The notes under the pieces are model-generated. The model was not told the DNA's origin, searched no databases, and saw only the letters and a program-made list of their open reading frames with translations. A program made the translations under genes and the position numbers. From Allobranchiibius huperziae (lineage in GTDB: Bacteria > Actinomycetota > Actinomycetes > Actinomycetales > Dermatophilaceae): 64,000 bases of DNA. The stretch spans positions 1,132,929 through 1,196,928 of the forward strand of contig NZ_JACCFW010000001.1 of NCBI RefSeq assembly GCF_013410455.1, given 5' to 3'. Within the stretch, counting starts at the first letter, position 1, and the number at the start of each line of letters is the position of its first letter. This document shows positions 29,039-37,895 of the stretch, piece by piece.

Positions 29039-29082
29039 CCGGCACTCGTCCGACGACGGGTGCCGGTCCCGCGCGTGCGCGG
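29039..29082. terminator. Double hairpin between convergent genes
   Basis: CCGGCAC at 29039-29045 pairs with GTGCCGG at 29060-29066. It is followed directly by a second stem, CCCGCGC pairing with GCGCGGG, around 29067-29082. The pair lies between the stops of the SH3 protein gene and the M23 gene. Confidence 0.6.
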
Positions 29083-29088
29083 GAATCG

Positions 29089-29577
29089 TCACGGTGTCAG
29101 CGGGACCAGGATCGGGACGAGAGCCCGCAGCAGGGTGAGCGGATCTCGGTAGACGTCCGGCGCGACGAGCAGCCCCCAGTGCAGACAGGCCCGCGGCGCG
29201 CAGTGGCTCTGCACCGCGGTGAGGGTGGCGATCTGCTGACCGGCACGCACCTGCGTCCCGACCGCGAGACCGCCGGTGACCGGCTCGTACGTCGTGTGCC
29301 ACCCGTTCGGGTGCGCGACCGTGAGGACCCCGCGTCCGGCGACCGCCCCGCGGAAGAGCACCACTCCGTCACCGGCGGCGAGCACCGGCTGACCGGGGCG
29401 ACCCAGCAGATCCACCCCGCGGTGCCCGGCCGCCCAGGGCTGCGGTGGCGCGTCGTACCCGCGCACGAGGCTCGGTCGCGGGTCGAGCGGCCAGACGTAG
29501 CCGGTGGTGGGAGCGGGCACCGCGGCGGGGCCGGCCAACAGTGACCACACGGTGGCGAGCACCAGCATCAGATCCAT
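29089..29577 (-). CDS. M23-family peptidase-like protein
   Basis: 162 residues with a short N-terminal hydrophobic segment that may be a signal peptide. The LytM/M23 fold is visible: GHRGVDLLGRPGQPVLAAGDG holds the first His and Asp zinc ligands, and a C-terminal CLHWGLLV corresponds to the HxH motif. The first His of HxH, usually a catalytic residue, is Cys here. Many short actinobacterial M23 proteins next to rpsB share this change. It is probably a secreted peptidoglycan-acting or regulatory protein; activity is uncertain. A paired TCCACA box lies upstream. Confidence 0.85.
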   Translation of the reverse strand: MDLMLVLATVWSLLAGPAAVPAPTTGYVWPLDPRPSLVRGYDAPPQPWAAGHRGVDLLGRPGQPVLAAGDGVVLFRGAVAGRGVLTVAHPNGWHTTYEPVTGGLAVGTQVRAGQQIATLTAVQSHCAPRACLHWGLLVAPDVYRDPLTLLRALVPILVPLTP

Positions 29578-29629
29578 GGGCAGCAGCGTGGATGCGGAGC
29601 GCCTGAACGGTCATGGGCGACGCGGGCGC

Positions 29630-29658
29630 CTGTGGATCGCCAAGGGGATGTGGACGAG
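29630..29658 (-). promoter_or_regulatory. TCCACA-type paired boxes upstream of the M23 gene
   Basis: Read on the minus strand, CTCGTCCACATCCCC (29658-29644) is followed by TCCACAG (29636-29630). The arrangement matches the boxes before yraN and before the HNH/WXG genes. It lies in the 85-base spacer 53 bases upstream of the M23 start. Confidence 0.45.
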
Positions 29659-29662
29659 CCGA

Positions 29663-30559
29663 CTAGGGGCGGCCGGCACGCGGCACCGACACGGTGACCG
29701 ACTTGATCTGTGCCTCGCGGGCCGCGCTTCGGGCGTGTTCGTCGAAGTCCGGTGCGCACGACATGAAGAGCGTGGTGCCGTCGGACCCGCCCAGCATGCA
29801 CGCGAACACCCCCGTGCCCGGGCGCACCTCGTCGAGGATCTCGCCGCCCTCGCGCACCCGGACGACGCGTCCGTGGCTGGCGTCCGCGATCCAGAGGCAG
29901 CCCTCGGCGTCGAGCCCGCACCCGTCGGGGACCACGACGCCCTGGGGTACGGCGGTCGCCAGGTCGCGCGCCGTCGGCAGTTCGCCGAACTTCGCCCAGT
30001 CCATGCGGGGCCCGAGCGACCCGTCGGCGGCGATGTCGAAGGCGGACACCCGGTTGCCGAAGGTCTCATCCACCAGCAGGAGGCCGTCGTCGGTGATGAC
30101 GCTGCCGTTGGGAAACCACAGATCGTCGGCGACCTTCGTCACGGAGCCGTCCGGGTCGACCCGCAGCAGGGGAGCCGTCTCGATGTCGTCGCCGGACATC
30201 AGGTCGAAGCCGAAGTTGCCGACGTACGCCCGGCCCTGCCCGTCGACGACCATGTCGTTGGGGAGCCCGGCCACATGGCGCGCCAGGTCGGCGTGCTCCA
30301 CGAGCGACCCGTCCCCGGTCCGGCGCAGGATCTTGGCGTCCTTCATCGAGACCACCAGCAGATCGCCGCCCGGCAGCCAGCCGAGCCCCGAGGGCTGGGC
30401 CGGCACGTCCGCCTCGACCCGCAGGTCGGAACCGTCCTCGGCGACCGAATACACCTGGTGCAGATAGAAGTCCACGAACCACAGCCGACCCTGGTGCCAC
30501 CGCGGGCACTCGGTGTAGGACATCCCGGACAGCACCGTTCGCACCGCGTGATCGCTCAT
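29663..30559 (-). CDS. SMP-30/gluconolactonase family protein
   Basis: 298 residues, a six-bladed beta-propeller by pattern. The family motifs ECPRWHQGRLWFVD (metal-binding Glu), LPNDMVVDGQGRAYVGNFG (Asn-Asp) and DGCGLDAEGCLWIAD (Asp) are present. Members hydrolyse sugar or other lactones in a divalent-metal-dependent way; the substrate is not deducible. It follows the aminotransferase gene after 19 bases on the same strand, so the two may form an operon. Confidence 0.9.
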   Translation of the reverse strand: MSDHAVRTVLSGMSYTECPRWHQGRLWFVDFYLHQVYSVAEDGSDLRVEADVPAQPSGLGWLPGGDLLVVSMKDAKILRRTGDGSLVEHADLARHVAGLPNDMVVDGQGRAYVGNFGFDLMSGDDIETAPLLRVDPDGSVTKVADDLWFPNGSVITDDGLLLVDETFGNRVSAFDIAADGSLGPRMDWAKFGELPTARDLATAVPQGVVVPDGCGLDAEGCLWIADASHGRVVRVREGGEILDEVRPGTGVFACMLGGSDGTTLFMSCAPDFDEHARSAAREAQIKSVTVSVPRAGRP

Positions 30560-30578
30560 CGCTCGAACGTAGACCCGC

Positions 30579-31769
30579 TCAGTCCGCCAGGTGGGCCAGT
30601 CGCCGTACGCCCTCGGCCAGGACGTCGTCCTGCTTGCAGAACGCGAACCGCACGAGCGACGCAGCAGCGACCTCGGCGGCCGGGTCGGCGGGTCTGTCCA
30701 TGAACGCGCTCACCGGCACGCCTGCCACCCCGACCTGCGTCGGCATGGCCCGGCACAACCGCAGCGCGTCGGGGTCGAAGCGGGCGAGGTCGGCGATGAC
30801 GAAGTAGCCGCCCGCGGGCACGCTGACCGGCACGTCCAGCCGCCGCAGCCCCTCGACGAGCAGGTCGCGTCGACGTCGCATGGTGTCGCTCAGCTCGGCG
30901 AAGAAGCGGTCGGGCAGCCCGAGGCCGACGGCGATCGCCGGCTGGAACGGTCCACTGGCCACGAACGTGAGGAACTGCTTCACCGTGCGGACGGCCTGTA
31001 CGAGTTGCGCCGGCCCGAGCACCCAACCGACCTTCCAGCCCGTGGTGGCGAAGGTCTTGCCGCCCGAGCCGATGGTGAGGGTGCGCTCGGCCATGCCCGG
31101 CAGCGTCGCGACCGGGATGTGCTCGCCGTCGTAGACCAGGTGCTCGTAGACCTCGTCGGTCACGACCACGGCGTCGTGCTCGCGGGCCAGAGACGCGATC
31201 AACTCCAGCTCGGAGCGGCTGAAGACCTTGCCCGTGGGGTTGTGCGGGGTGTTGAGCAGCACGAGCCGCGTCCGGTCCGAGAACGCCGCGCGCAACGCGT
31301 CCTCGTCGACCGCGAAGTCGGGGAAGGCGAGCGACGTCGTACGGCGTACGGCGCCCGCCAGAGCGATCGAGGCGGCGTAGGAGTCGTAGTAGGGCTCGAA
31401 GGTGACGACCTCGTCACCCGGCTCGCAGAGCGCGAGGATGGTGGCGGCGATGGCCTCCGTGGCCCCCGCGGTGACCAGGACCTCGGTGTCCGGGTCGACG
31501 TGCAGGTCGTAGAACCGTCGCTGGTGGGCGCTGATCGCCTGCCGCAGCACCGGCACACCGATGCCCGGCGGGTACTGGTTCTGGCCGGAGTCGATGGCAC
31601 CCTTCGCCGCGTCCAGCACCTCCTGGGGGCCGTCCGCGTCGGGGAACCCCTGGCCGAGGTTCACCGCCGCCGCCGCGGCCGCGCGTTGGGTCATCTCGGC
31701 GAAGACGGTCTCGCCGAAACCGCGCATCCGGGCGACCAGGGGCGCGAGCGGCACCGGGGGAGCAGTCAT
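30579..31769 (-). CDS. Class I/II pyridoxal-phosphate aminotransferase (DapC/kynurenine aminotransferase-like)
   Basis: 396 residues. The type I fold motifs are clear: [52 protein letters not shown] and the PLP-lysine block [15 protein letters not shown]. This subgroup includes N-succinyldiaminopimelate aminotransferase DapC and methionine/kynurenine aminotransferases such as YbdL. The neighbour is a lactonase-like gene, which does not distinguish between them, so only the family is given. Confidence 0.9.
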   Translation of the reverse strand: MTAPPVPLAPLVARMRGFGETVFAEMTQRAAAAAAVNLGQGFPDADGPQEVLDAAKGAIDSGQNQYPPGIGVPVLRQAISAHQRRFYDLHVDPDTEVLVTAGATEAIAATILALCEPGDEVVTFEPYYDSYAASIALAGAVRRTTSLAFPDFAVDEDALRAAFSDRTRLVLLNTPHNPTGKVFSRSELELIASLAREHDAVVVTDEVYEHLVYDGEHIPVATLPGMAERTLTIGSGGKTFATTGWKVGWVLGPAQLVQAVRTVKQFLTFVASGPFQPAIAVGLGLPDRFFAELSDTMRRRRDLLVEGLRRLDVPVSVPAGGYFVIADLARFDPDALRLCRAMPTQVGVAGVPVSAFMDRPADPAAEVAAASLVRFAFCKQDDVLAEGVRRLAHLAD

Positions 31770-32050
31770 CCCGCCATGCTAGGCGGGCCGATTCGCTCCA
31801 CGGCCCGCGTGCGCCATACACTGGATCCACGGCCTTGGCGAGATCACCTCGGGTGATGTGGCGAGGGTCGAATTCGCGTGTCCACGTCCGGCGCCGCGCT
31901 TCCTCCGGGAGGTGCATACCGGGGCGCACCCGTCAGTCCGTCCGCACAGCACTTGCTGGGCGAGCGGTCCGGGTCGTCTGGACACCAGGTTCACCGGCGC
32001 ACCCGTGTCGGTGGAAGACAACTGGAAACATACGACGAAAGGACTTCGGC
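31770..32050 (+). other. Promoter/leader region of rpsB
   Basis: 281 bases without a convincing gene between the divergent aminotransferase and rpsB. A weak -10-like TACACT (31817-31822) with TTCGCT about 19 bases before it could form a promoter. The rest would be a leader of more than 200 bases, long enough for S2 autoregulation of the kind known in other bacteria. I see no motif that proves it. The last bases carry an AAAGGA site before the ATG at 32051. Confidence 0.4.
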
Positions 32051-33031
32051 ATGGCCGTCGTCACAATGCGCCAGCTCCTCGAGAGCGGCGTCCACTTCGG
32101 GCACCAGACCCGCCGTTGGAACCCGAAGATGAAGCGCTTCATCATGACCGAGCGCAACGGCATCTACATCATCGACCTGCAGCAGTCGCTGACCTACCTC
32201 AACGAGGCTTACGACTTCGTCAAGCAGACCGTGGCGCACGGCGGCACGATCCTGTTCGTCGGCACCAAGAAGCAGGCCCAGGAGTCGGTCGCCGAGCAGG
32301 CCACCCGCGTGGGCATGCCCTACGTCAACCACCGCTGGCTGGGCGGCATGCTCACCAACTTCGGCACCGTCAGCAAGCGCCTCGCGCGGCTGAAGGAGCT
32401 CGAGGAGATCGACTACGACGACGTCGCCGGCTCCGGTCGCACCAAGAAGGAACTTCTGGTGATGAACCGCGAGAAGGTCAAGTTGGAGCGCACCCTCGGC
32501 GGTATCCGCGACATGGCCAAGGTCCCCTCGGCCGTCTGGATCGTGGACACCAAGAAGGAGCACCTGGCCGTCACCGAGGCCCGGAAGCTGAACATCCCGG
32601 TCATCGCGATCCTCGACACCAACTGCGACCCCGACGAGGTCGACTACAAGATCCCGGGCAACGACGACGCGATCCGCTCCGTCACGCTGCTGACCCGCGT
32701 GGTCGCCGACGCCGTCGCCGACGGTCTCATCACCCGTTCGCAGGGTCGCTCCGGCGAGGGCGAGGCTGCCGAGCCGATGGCCGAGTGGGAGCAGGAACTG
32801 CTGAACTCCCAGACCGCTGCCGCCGACACCGACACCGCTGCCGGTCCGTCGCAGACGGCCAAGGCCGCCGTGGAGACCGCCGACGCAGATGTCACCACCG
32901 GTGACGCCGCGGGTGTCGAGGCCGCCACGGCAGCTGCCGCTGCCGAGACCACCGCTGCGGCCGCTGCCGAGGCTCCGGCTGCCGAGGCCGCGTCCACCGA
33001 GGCACCGGCCGACGACACCGCGGGCGCCTGA
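32051..33031 (+). CDS. rpsB: 30S ribosomal protein S2
   Basis: 326 residues from the ATG at 32051. The first 240 or so residues are canonical S2 ([56 protein letters not shown]). The final 80 or so residues are an Ala/Thr/Asp/Glu-rich low-complexity tail, as in several actinobacteria. S2 is needed for S1 binding and initiation. It is followed by tsf in the classic rpsB-tsf pair. Confidence 0.97.
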   Translation: MAVVTMRQLLESGVHFGHQTRRWNPKMKRFIMTERNGIYIIDLQQSLTYLNEAYDFVKQTVAHGGTILFVGTKKQAQESVAEQATRVGMPYVNHRWLGGMLTNFGTVSKRLARLKELEEIDYDDVAGSGRTKKELLVMNREKVKLERTLGGIRDMAKVPSAVWIVDTKKEHLAVTEARKLNIPVIAILDTNCDPDEVDYKIPGNDDAIRSVTLLTRVVADAVADGLITRSQGRSGEGEAAEPMAEWEQELLNSQTAAADTDTAAGPSQTAKAAVETADADVTTGDAAGVEAATAAAAAETTAAAAAEAPAAEAASTEAPADDTAGA

Positions 33032-33088
33032 GCGTTCGCTCGTCGTACCCACTTTTCATGACTCTTCGCGAAGGAGCGAGGCATAGCT

Positions 33089-33916
33089 ATGGCGAATTAC
33101 ACCGCCGCTGACATCAAGGCGCTGCGCGAGTCGACCGGCGCCGGAATGCTCGACGTCAAGAAGGCGCTCGACGAGGCCGACGGCGACCAGGCCAAGGCGA
33201 CCGACATCCTGCGGGTCAAGGGCCAGAAGGGCGTCTCCAAGCGTGAGGGCCGCACGACGGAGAACGGCCTCGTGGCCGCCTCCGCCGGTGACGGCGTCGG
33301 CACGCTCGTGGAACTGCTCTGCGAGACCGACTTCGTGGCCAAGAGCGCGAAGTTCGGCGACCTCGCGGACGCCGTGCTGAAGGTCGCGGTCTCCTCGGGC
33401 GCCGCGGACGCGGAGAGCCTGCTGGTGGCGACCGGCGAGGACGGCAAGACCGTCAAGGAGTTGCTGGACGACGCCAACGCCACCATCGGCGAGAAGATCG
33501 AGATCAAGCGGGTGGCCCGTGTCGAGGCCCCCGTCGTGGCCGCGTACCTGCACAAGACCAGCCCCGACCTGCCTGCGCAGATCGGTGTCCTGGTCGGTGC
33601 GAGCGGTAGCGAGCAGACCGCCCGCGACGTCGCGATGCACGTCGCGGCGTTCAGCCCGACGGTGCTGCACCGCGACGACGTCGACGAGGAGACCGTGGCC
33701 AACGAGCGCCGCGTCGCCGAGGCGACGGCCCGCGAGGAGGGCAAGCCCGAGCAGGCCCTGCAGCGGATCATCGAGGGACGGGTCAACGGCTATTTCAAGG
33801 AGAACGTGCTGCACGACCAGCCGTTCGCCAAGGAGCCGAAGAAGACCGTCGCGAAGGTAGCCGACGAGGCGGGCGTGCAGATCGTCAACTTCGTCCGCTT
33901 CAAGGTCGGGGTCTGA
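33089..33916 (+). CDS. tsf: Elongation factor Ts
   Basis: 275 residues. The N-terminal UBA-like domain and signature (ADIKALRESTGAGMLDVKKAL) are followed by the core domain with VELLCETDFVAKS and DVAMHVAAFSP. It is the nucleotide-exchange factor for EF-Tu. AAGGAG lies upstream with a long spacing, and a GAGG is closer to the ATG. A pair of hairpins follows the stop. Confidence 0.97.
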   Translation: MANYTAADIKALRESTGAGMLDVKKALDEADGDQAKATDILRVKGQKGVSKREGRTTENGLVAASAGDGVGTLVELLCETDFVAKSAKFGDLADAVLKVAVSSGAADAESLLVATGEDGKTVKELLDDANATIGEKIEIKRVARVEAPVVAAYLHKTSPDLPAQIGVLVGASGSEQTARDVAMHVAAFSPTVLHRDDVDEETVANERRVAEATAREEGKPEQALQRIIEGRVNGYFKENVLHDQPFAKEPKKTVAKVADEAGVQIVNFVRFKVGV

Positions 33917-33971
33917 CGAAACACGCAGCGCAGCGTGTGCCGAGCGTAGCGAGGCGCGCCCGCAGCGAAGT

Positions 33972-34071
33972 GTGAGGAAGACGCCGAGAAGGCTCGTGGT
34001 CTTCCTCACCGCACCTGATGCGTGAAACCGCGCGGGACACGAGGGTCAACCCTCGTGTCCCGCGCGGTTTC
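33972..34071 (+). terminator. Two strong hairpins downstream of tsf
   Basis: Hairpin 1: arms 33972-33982 and 33999-34009, a perfect 11-bp stem. Hairpin 2: arms 34024-34045 and 34050-34071, a perfect 22-bp stem with a 4-base loop, ending in TTTC. The second is a very strong terminator candidate that separates rpsB-tsf from pyrH. Just before hairpin 1, at 33942-33954, is a GAGCGTAGCGAGG block like the loops of two tandem repeats elsewhere in the window. Confidence 0.8.
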
Positions 34072-34090
34072 TGCGTCCCAGGGCCTTGGA

Positions 34091-34300
34091 ATCGGCAGTT
34101 CGGTCACTTCTCCGCGCGGGTGGCCGTTCTCAGGCAGCCTCGAAGAGGAGTGCTGCGCGGCGGGTGGGCCTGCTGGGTCGCCGGGCGTCGGGAGTCGGCA
34201 GCGCGGTCACTTTCCGGCACCGGCGTACGCGGTCGGGGTGGGTAGTTGGCGCTGCGGTCATTCTCCTGCACCGGCGCCGCCCGGCGCCTGCCACAGAGGT
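34091..34300 (+). repeat. Imperfect repeats of about 51 bp in the tsf-pyrH spacer
   Basis: Three related segments start near 34091, 34194 and 34245: TCGGCAGTTCGGTCACTT, TCGGCAGCGCGGTCACTT and TTGGCGCTGCGGTCATTC. The last two continue with a shared CACCGGCG. Their spacing (103 and 51 bases) fits a unit of about 51 bases with one decayed copy between the first two. Together with the hairpins before it, this makes a 458-base gene-free stretch (33917-34374). No convincing small gene is seen; the region has open frames only because of its GC content. Confidence 0.55.
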
Positions 34301-34374
34301 CGGCGTGGCAGCACTTCGAGAATCTGTGGAAGTATCTACCGACCCCTGGACGCCGATCACTCGGGAGTAACCAC

Positions 34375-35106
34375 GTGACCACCCAGACCCCCATCGACCG
34401 CCCGGCTCGGGTACTGCTCAAGCTGTCCGGCGAGGTCTTCGGCGGGGGAGCCGTCGGGGTCGACCCCGACGTCGTCAAGGACATCGCCGAGCAGATCGCC
34501 GTCGCTGCGCGCTCCGGCGTGCAGATCGCCGTCGTGATCGGCGGCGGCAACTTCTTCCGCGGCGCCCAGTTGCAGCAGAAGGGCATGGACCGGGTCCGCG
34601 CCGACTACATGGGCATGCTCGGCATCGTGATGAACTGCCTGGCCCTGCAGGACTTCCTCGAGAAGGAGGACGTCGACACCCGGGTGCAGACGGCCATCGC
34701 CATGGGCCAGGTCGCCGAGCCGTACATCCCGCGCCGCGCGATCCGCCACATGGAGAAGGGCCGCGTCGTGATCTTCGGTGCGGGGATGGGCATGCCCTTC
34801 TTCTCCACGGACACCGTCGCCGTGCAGCGTGCCCTGGAGAGCCGCTGCGACGTGGTGCTGGTGGCCAAGAGCGGCGTGGACGGGGTCTACACGGCCGATC
34901 CGAAGCTGGACCCCGCTGCGACCCGGATCGACGAGCTCACCTACGCCGAAGCCGTCGAGCGGGACCTGAAGGTGCTGGACCAGACCGCATTCGCGCTGTG
35001 CGCGGAGAACAAGCTGCCGATGGTCGTGTTCGGCATGGAGGGTCAGGGCAACATCGCCCGCGCGCTGCAGGGTGAGAGGATCGGCACGCTGGTGTCGCCG
35101 GCCTGA
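34375..35106 (+). CDS. pyrH: UMP kinase
   Basis: 243 residues from a GTG at 34375 with GGGAG about eight bases upstream, matching the family length; an upstream ATG at 34246 would add a non-conserved 43 residues. Amino-acid-kinase-fold motifs are present: [43 protein letters not shown] and the uridylate-site block [17 protein letters not shown]. It phosphorylates UMP to UDP for pyrimidine synthesis. frr follows after 57 bases. Confidence 0.96.
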   Translation: MTTQTPIDRPARVLLKLSGEVFGGGAVGVDPDVVKDIAEQIAVAARSGVQIAVVIGGGNFFRGAQLQQKGMDRVRADYMGMLGIVMNCLALQDFLEKEDVDTRVQTAIAMGQVAEPYIPRRAIRHMEKGRVVIFGAGMGMPFFSTDTVAVQRALESRCDVVLVAKSGVDGVYTADPKLDPAATRIDELTYAEAVERDLKVLDQTAFALCAENKLPMVVFGMEGQGNIARALQGERIGTLVSPA

Positions 35107-35163
35107 CCCCTCGGTCGTACGACGCCCACCCTCAACCACGCAGTATCGAAGGAGTTCCCCACC

Positions 35164-35730
35164 ATGGACGGCAGCATCGACGAGAGTCTCTTCGACGCCG
35201 AGGAGAAGATGGAGAAGGCCGTCGAGGTCGCCAAGGAGGACTTCTCCGGCATCCGCACCGGCCGTGCGAACGCGGGGATGTTCAACAAGCTGCTGGTCGA
35301 CTACTACGGCGCCCCGACTCCGCTGCAGCAGCTCGCGTCGTTCCAGACGCCCGAGGCGCGCACCGTGCTCATCCAGCCCTTCGACAAGGGCTCGATGGCC
35401 GCGATCGAGAAGGCGCTGCGCGAGTCCGATCTGGGCGTCAACCCCGGCAACGACGGCAACCTGATCCGGATCCAGCTGCCCCAGCTGACCGAGGAACGGC
35501 GCCGCGACTACATCAAGCTGGCCCGGAACAAGGGCGAGGACGCCAAGGTGTCCATCCGCAACATCCGCCGGCGTGCCAAGGAAGAGATCGACAAGCACGT
35601 CAAGGACGGCGACGTCGGCGAGGACGAGGGCTCCCGCGCCGAGAAGGAGCTGGAGAGCACCACCAAGAAGTACGTCGACGTGGTCGACGAGATGATGAAG
35701 AGCAAGGAGTCGGAGCTGCTCTCGGTCTGA
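35164..35730 (+). CDS. frr: Ribosome recycling factor
   Basis: 188 residues, the usual length. ATG at 35164 with AAGGAG about nine bases upstream. Typical sequence: [63 protein letters not shown] (split into shorter motifs here) and VRNIRR-like [13 protein letters not shown]. It splits post-termination ribosomes together with EF-G. It lies between pyrH and cdsA, as in most bacteria. Confidence 0.97.
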   Translation: MDGSIDESLFDAEEKMEKAVEVAKEDFSGIRTGRANAGMFNKLLVDYYGAPTPLQQLASFQTPEARTVLIQPFDKGSMAAIEKALRESDLGVNPGNDGNLIRIQLPQLTEERRRDYIKLARNKGEDAKVSIRNIRRRAKEEIDKHVKDGDVGEDEGSRAEKELESTTKKYVDVVDEMMKSKESELLSV

Positions 35731-35753
35731 GCGCGCTCCACCCCACCCTGCCC

Positions 35754-36665
35754 ATGCCCGATCAGTCGCCGCCTCCCGGACCGCTGACCCGACGGGACGC
35801 ACGAGCGGGCCGCTCCGACGCGGCGCCCGTCGGCGCCACCGCCGACAAGAGCAACCCCACTCCGCGGGCGGGTCGCAACCTCTACGCCGCGGTCGGTGTC
35901 GGAGTCCTCCTCGGCGTCCTGGTGCTCGCCTCCCTCTTCATCCGCAAGGAGTTCTTCGTCGCACTGGCGACGCTCGCCTCGGTCGTCGGGGTGTGGGAGC
36001 TGCTGCGCGCGATGCAGCACGGTCGGATCTACCCGCCGGCCGTTCCGACGCTCGTCGCGGCGGCCGCCGTACCGGTGATCGCCTATCAGTGGGGACCGGT
36101 CGCGCTCGCCTCGTCGGTCGTGCTCGCCGTGCTGGTGGTCGTGGTCTGGAGGTCCTTCGGCGACGAGGAGTCGGCCGTCCAGGACGCCGCGGGCGGGACC
36201 TTCGTGGTGCTCTACGTGCCCGCCCTGGTCGGTTTCGCGATGCTGCTGCTCGACGAGCACGACGGGCCGCTGCGCATCGTCACCTTCGTGCTGGTCACCA
36301 TCGCCAGCGACGTCGGTGGCTACGCGGTCGGCGTCGTCTTCGGCAAGCACCCGATGGCCCCCAGCGTCTCGCCGAAGAAGTCGTGGGAGGGCTTCGGCGG
36401 GTCGGTCGCCTGCTGCATCCTGGCCGGAGCTCTGTCGGTCGCCCTGCTGCTCGACGGGCGCTGGTGGATCGGCGCGCTGCTCGGGGCGCTGGCTGTCGTG
36501 ACCGCGACGGTCGGCGACCTGTGCGAGTCGATGATCAAGCGCGACCTCGGCATCAAGGACATGAGCAACCTGATTCCGGGCCACGGCGGCCTGATGGACC
36601 GACTGGACTCGCTGCTGATCACGGTGCCGGTCGTGTGGGCGATCCTCACCCCGTTCGTCTCCTGA
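35754..36665 (+). CDS. cdsA: Phosphatidate cytidylyltransferase
   Basis: 303 residues. A polar N-terminus of about 40 residues precedes roughly eight membrane segments. The CDP-diglyceride synthetase signature is complete in the C-terminal third: SPKKSWEGFGGS, then GDLCESMIKRDLGIKDM and PGHGGLMDRLDS, including the acidic residues that bind Mg and CTP. It makes CDP-diacylglycerol for phospholipid synthesis in the membrane. It starts 24 bases after frr. Confidence 0.96.
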   Translation: MPDQSPPPGPLTRRDARAGRSDAAPVGATADKSNPTPRAGRNLYAAVGVGVLLGVLVLASLFIRKEFFVALATLASVVGVWELLRAMQHGRIYPPAVPTLVAAAAVPVIAYQWGPVALASSVVLAVLVVVVWRSFGDEESAVQDAAGGTFVVLYVPALVGFAMLLLDEHDGPLRIVTFVLVTIASDVGGYAVGVVFGKHPMAPSVSPKKSWEGFGGSVACCILAGALSVALLLDGRWWIGALLGALAVVTATVGDLCESMIKRDLGIKDMSNLIPGHGGLMDRLDSLLITVPVVWAILTPFVS

Positions 36666-36719
36666 CCCGCGAGGGCTGGGAGTTTTCGCGGCTCGGCCCG
36701 CACCTGGGACGATGGTCGT

Positions 36720-37886
36720 ATGCCGACCGTCGATCTGCCCGCCCCGACCCCGCGTCCCACGCCGGGGCAGCTGACCTTCACCGCGCCCCGGCGCTCCAAG
36801 CCGCCGACGCACCTGGCCGATCTGGACCCGGCCGGTCGCAAGGCGGCCGTCGAGGAGCTGGGGCACAAGGGTTTCCGGGCAGCCCAGTTGTCGACCCACT
36901 ACTTCGAGCACTTCGTGGACGACCCGGCGCAGATGACCGACCTGCCGAAGGCGGAGCGGGCGAGCCTGGTGCAGGAGCTGATGCCGCCGTTGCTGACGCC
37001 GGTGCGCACGCTGGAGGCCGATGACGGCCAGACGATCAAGAGCGTCTGGCGCCTCTTCGACGGTGCTCTGGTCGAGTCGGTGCTGATGCGCTACCCGGGT
37101 CGGGTGACCATGTGCATCTCCAGCCAGGCCGGGTGCGGGATGAACTGCCCGTTCTGCGCCACCGGCCAGGAGGGGCTGACCCGCAACCTGTCGACCGCCG
37201 AGATCGTCGAGCAGGTCGTCGCGGGCGCCCGGATAATGCGGTCGGGCCAACTGCCCGGGGGCGTCGACGAGGACCGGGAGTCGCCGTTGCGGGTGTCGAA
37301 CGTGGTGTTCATGGGCATGGGCGAGGCGCTGGCGAACTACCGGCGCGCCATCGACGCGATCCGTCGGCTGGTCGAGCCGCCGCCCTCGGGCCTCGGGATG
37401 AGTGCCCGCGGCATCACCATGTCGACCGTCGGGCTGGTGCCCGCCATCGACAAGCTCGCCGCCGAGGGCATCCCGGTCACGCTGGCCCTGTCGCTGCACG
37501 CCCCCGACGACGAGCTGCGCAACGAGCTGGTGCCGATCAACAACCGGTGGTCGGTCGACGAGGCCCTCGACGCGGCGTACCGCTACTACGAGAAGACCGG
37601 ACGTCGGGTGTCGATCGAGTACGCGCTGATCCGCGACATCAACGACCACGCCTGGCGCGCGGACCTGCTGGGGGAGAAGCTCGCCGCCCGCGGCAGCGGC
37701 TGGGTGCACGTCAACCCGATCCCCCTCAACCCGACGCCGGGCTCGAAGTGGACCGCGTCGCGGCACGGAGTCGAGCAGCAGTTCGTCGAGCGGCTGCGCG
37801 CCCGCGGCATCCCGACCACCGTGCGCGACACCCGCGGCTCGGACATCGACGGCGCCTGCGGGCAGCTGGCGGCCTCTACCGCCTGA
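36720..37886 (+). CDS. rlmN: Dual-specificity 23S rRNA/tRNA adenine C2-methyltransferase RlmN
   Basis: 388 residues. The radical-SAM motif C-x3-C-x2-C is at Cys139, Cys143 and Cys146 ([16 protein letters not shown]). Other family blocks are [23 protein letters not shown] and [15 protein letters not shown], and a C-terminal [11 protein letters not shown] holds the catalytic Cys. It methylates A2503 of 23S rRNA and A37 of some tRNAs. In many actinobacteria dxr follows soon after; here a 16-kb block intervenes. Confidence 0.96.
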   Translation: MPTVDLPAPTPRPTPGQLTFTAPRRSKPPTHLADLDPAGRKAAVEELGHKGFRAAQLSTHYFEHFVDDPAQMTDLPKAERASLVQELMPPLLTPVRTLEADDGQTIKSVWRLFDGALVESVLMRYPGRVTMCISSQAGCGMNCPFCATGQEGLTRNLSTAEIVEQVVAGARIMRSGQLPGGVDEDRESPLRVSNVVFMGMGEALANYRRAIDAIRRLVEPPPSGLGMSARGITMSTVGLVPAIDKLAAEGIPVTLALSLHAPDDELRNELVPINNRWSVDEALDAAYRYYEKTGRRVSIEYALIRDINDHAWRADLLGEKLAARGSGWVHVNPIPLNPTPGSKWTASRHGVEQQFVERLRARGIPTTVRDTRGSDIDGACGQLAASTA

Positions 37887-37895
37887 CCCAGAGCT

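Noticed and set aside
35508-37766. 752-codon minus-strand open frame across frr, cdsA and rlmN
   Set aside because: Mirror of conserved genes; low-complexity Arg/His/Asp composition.
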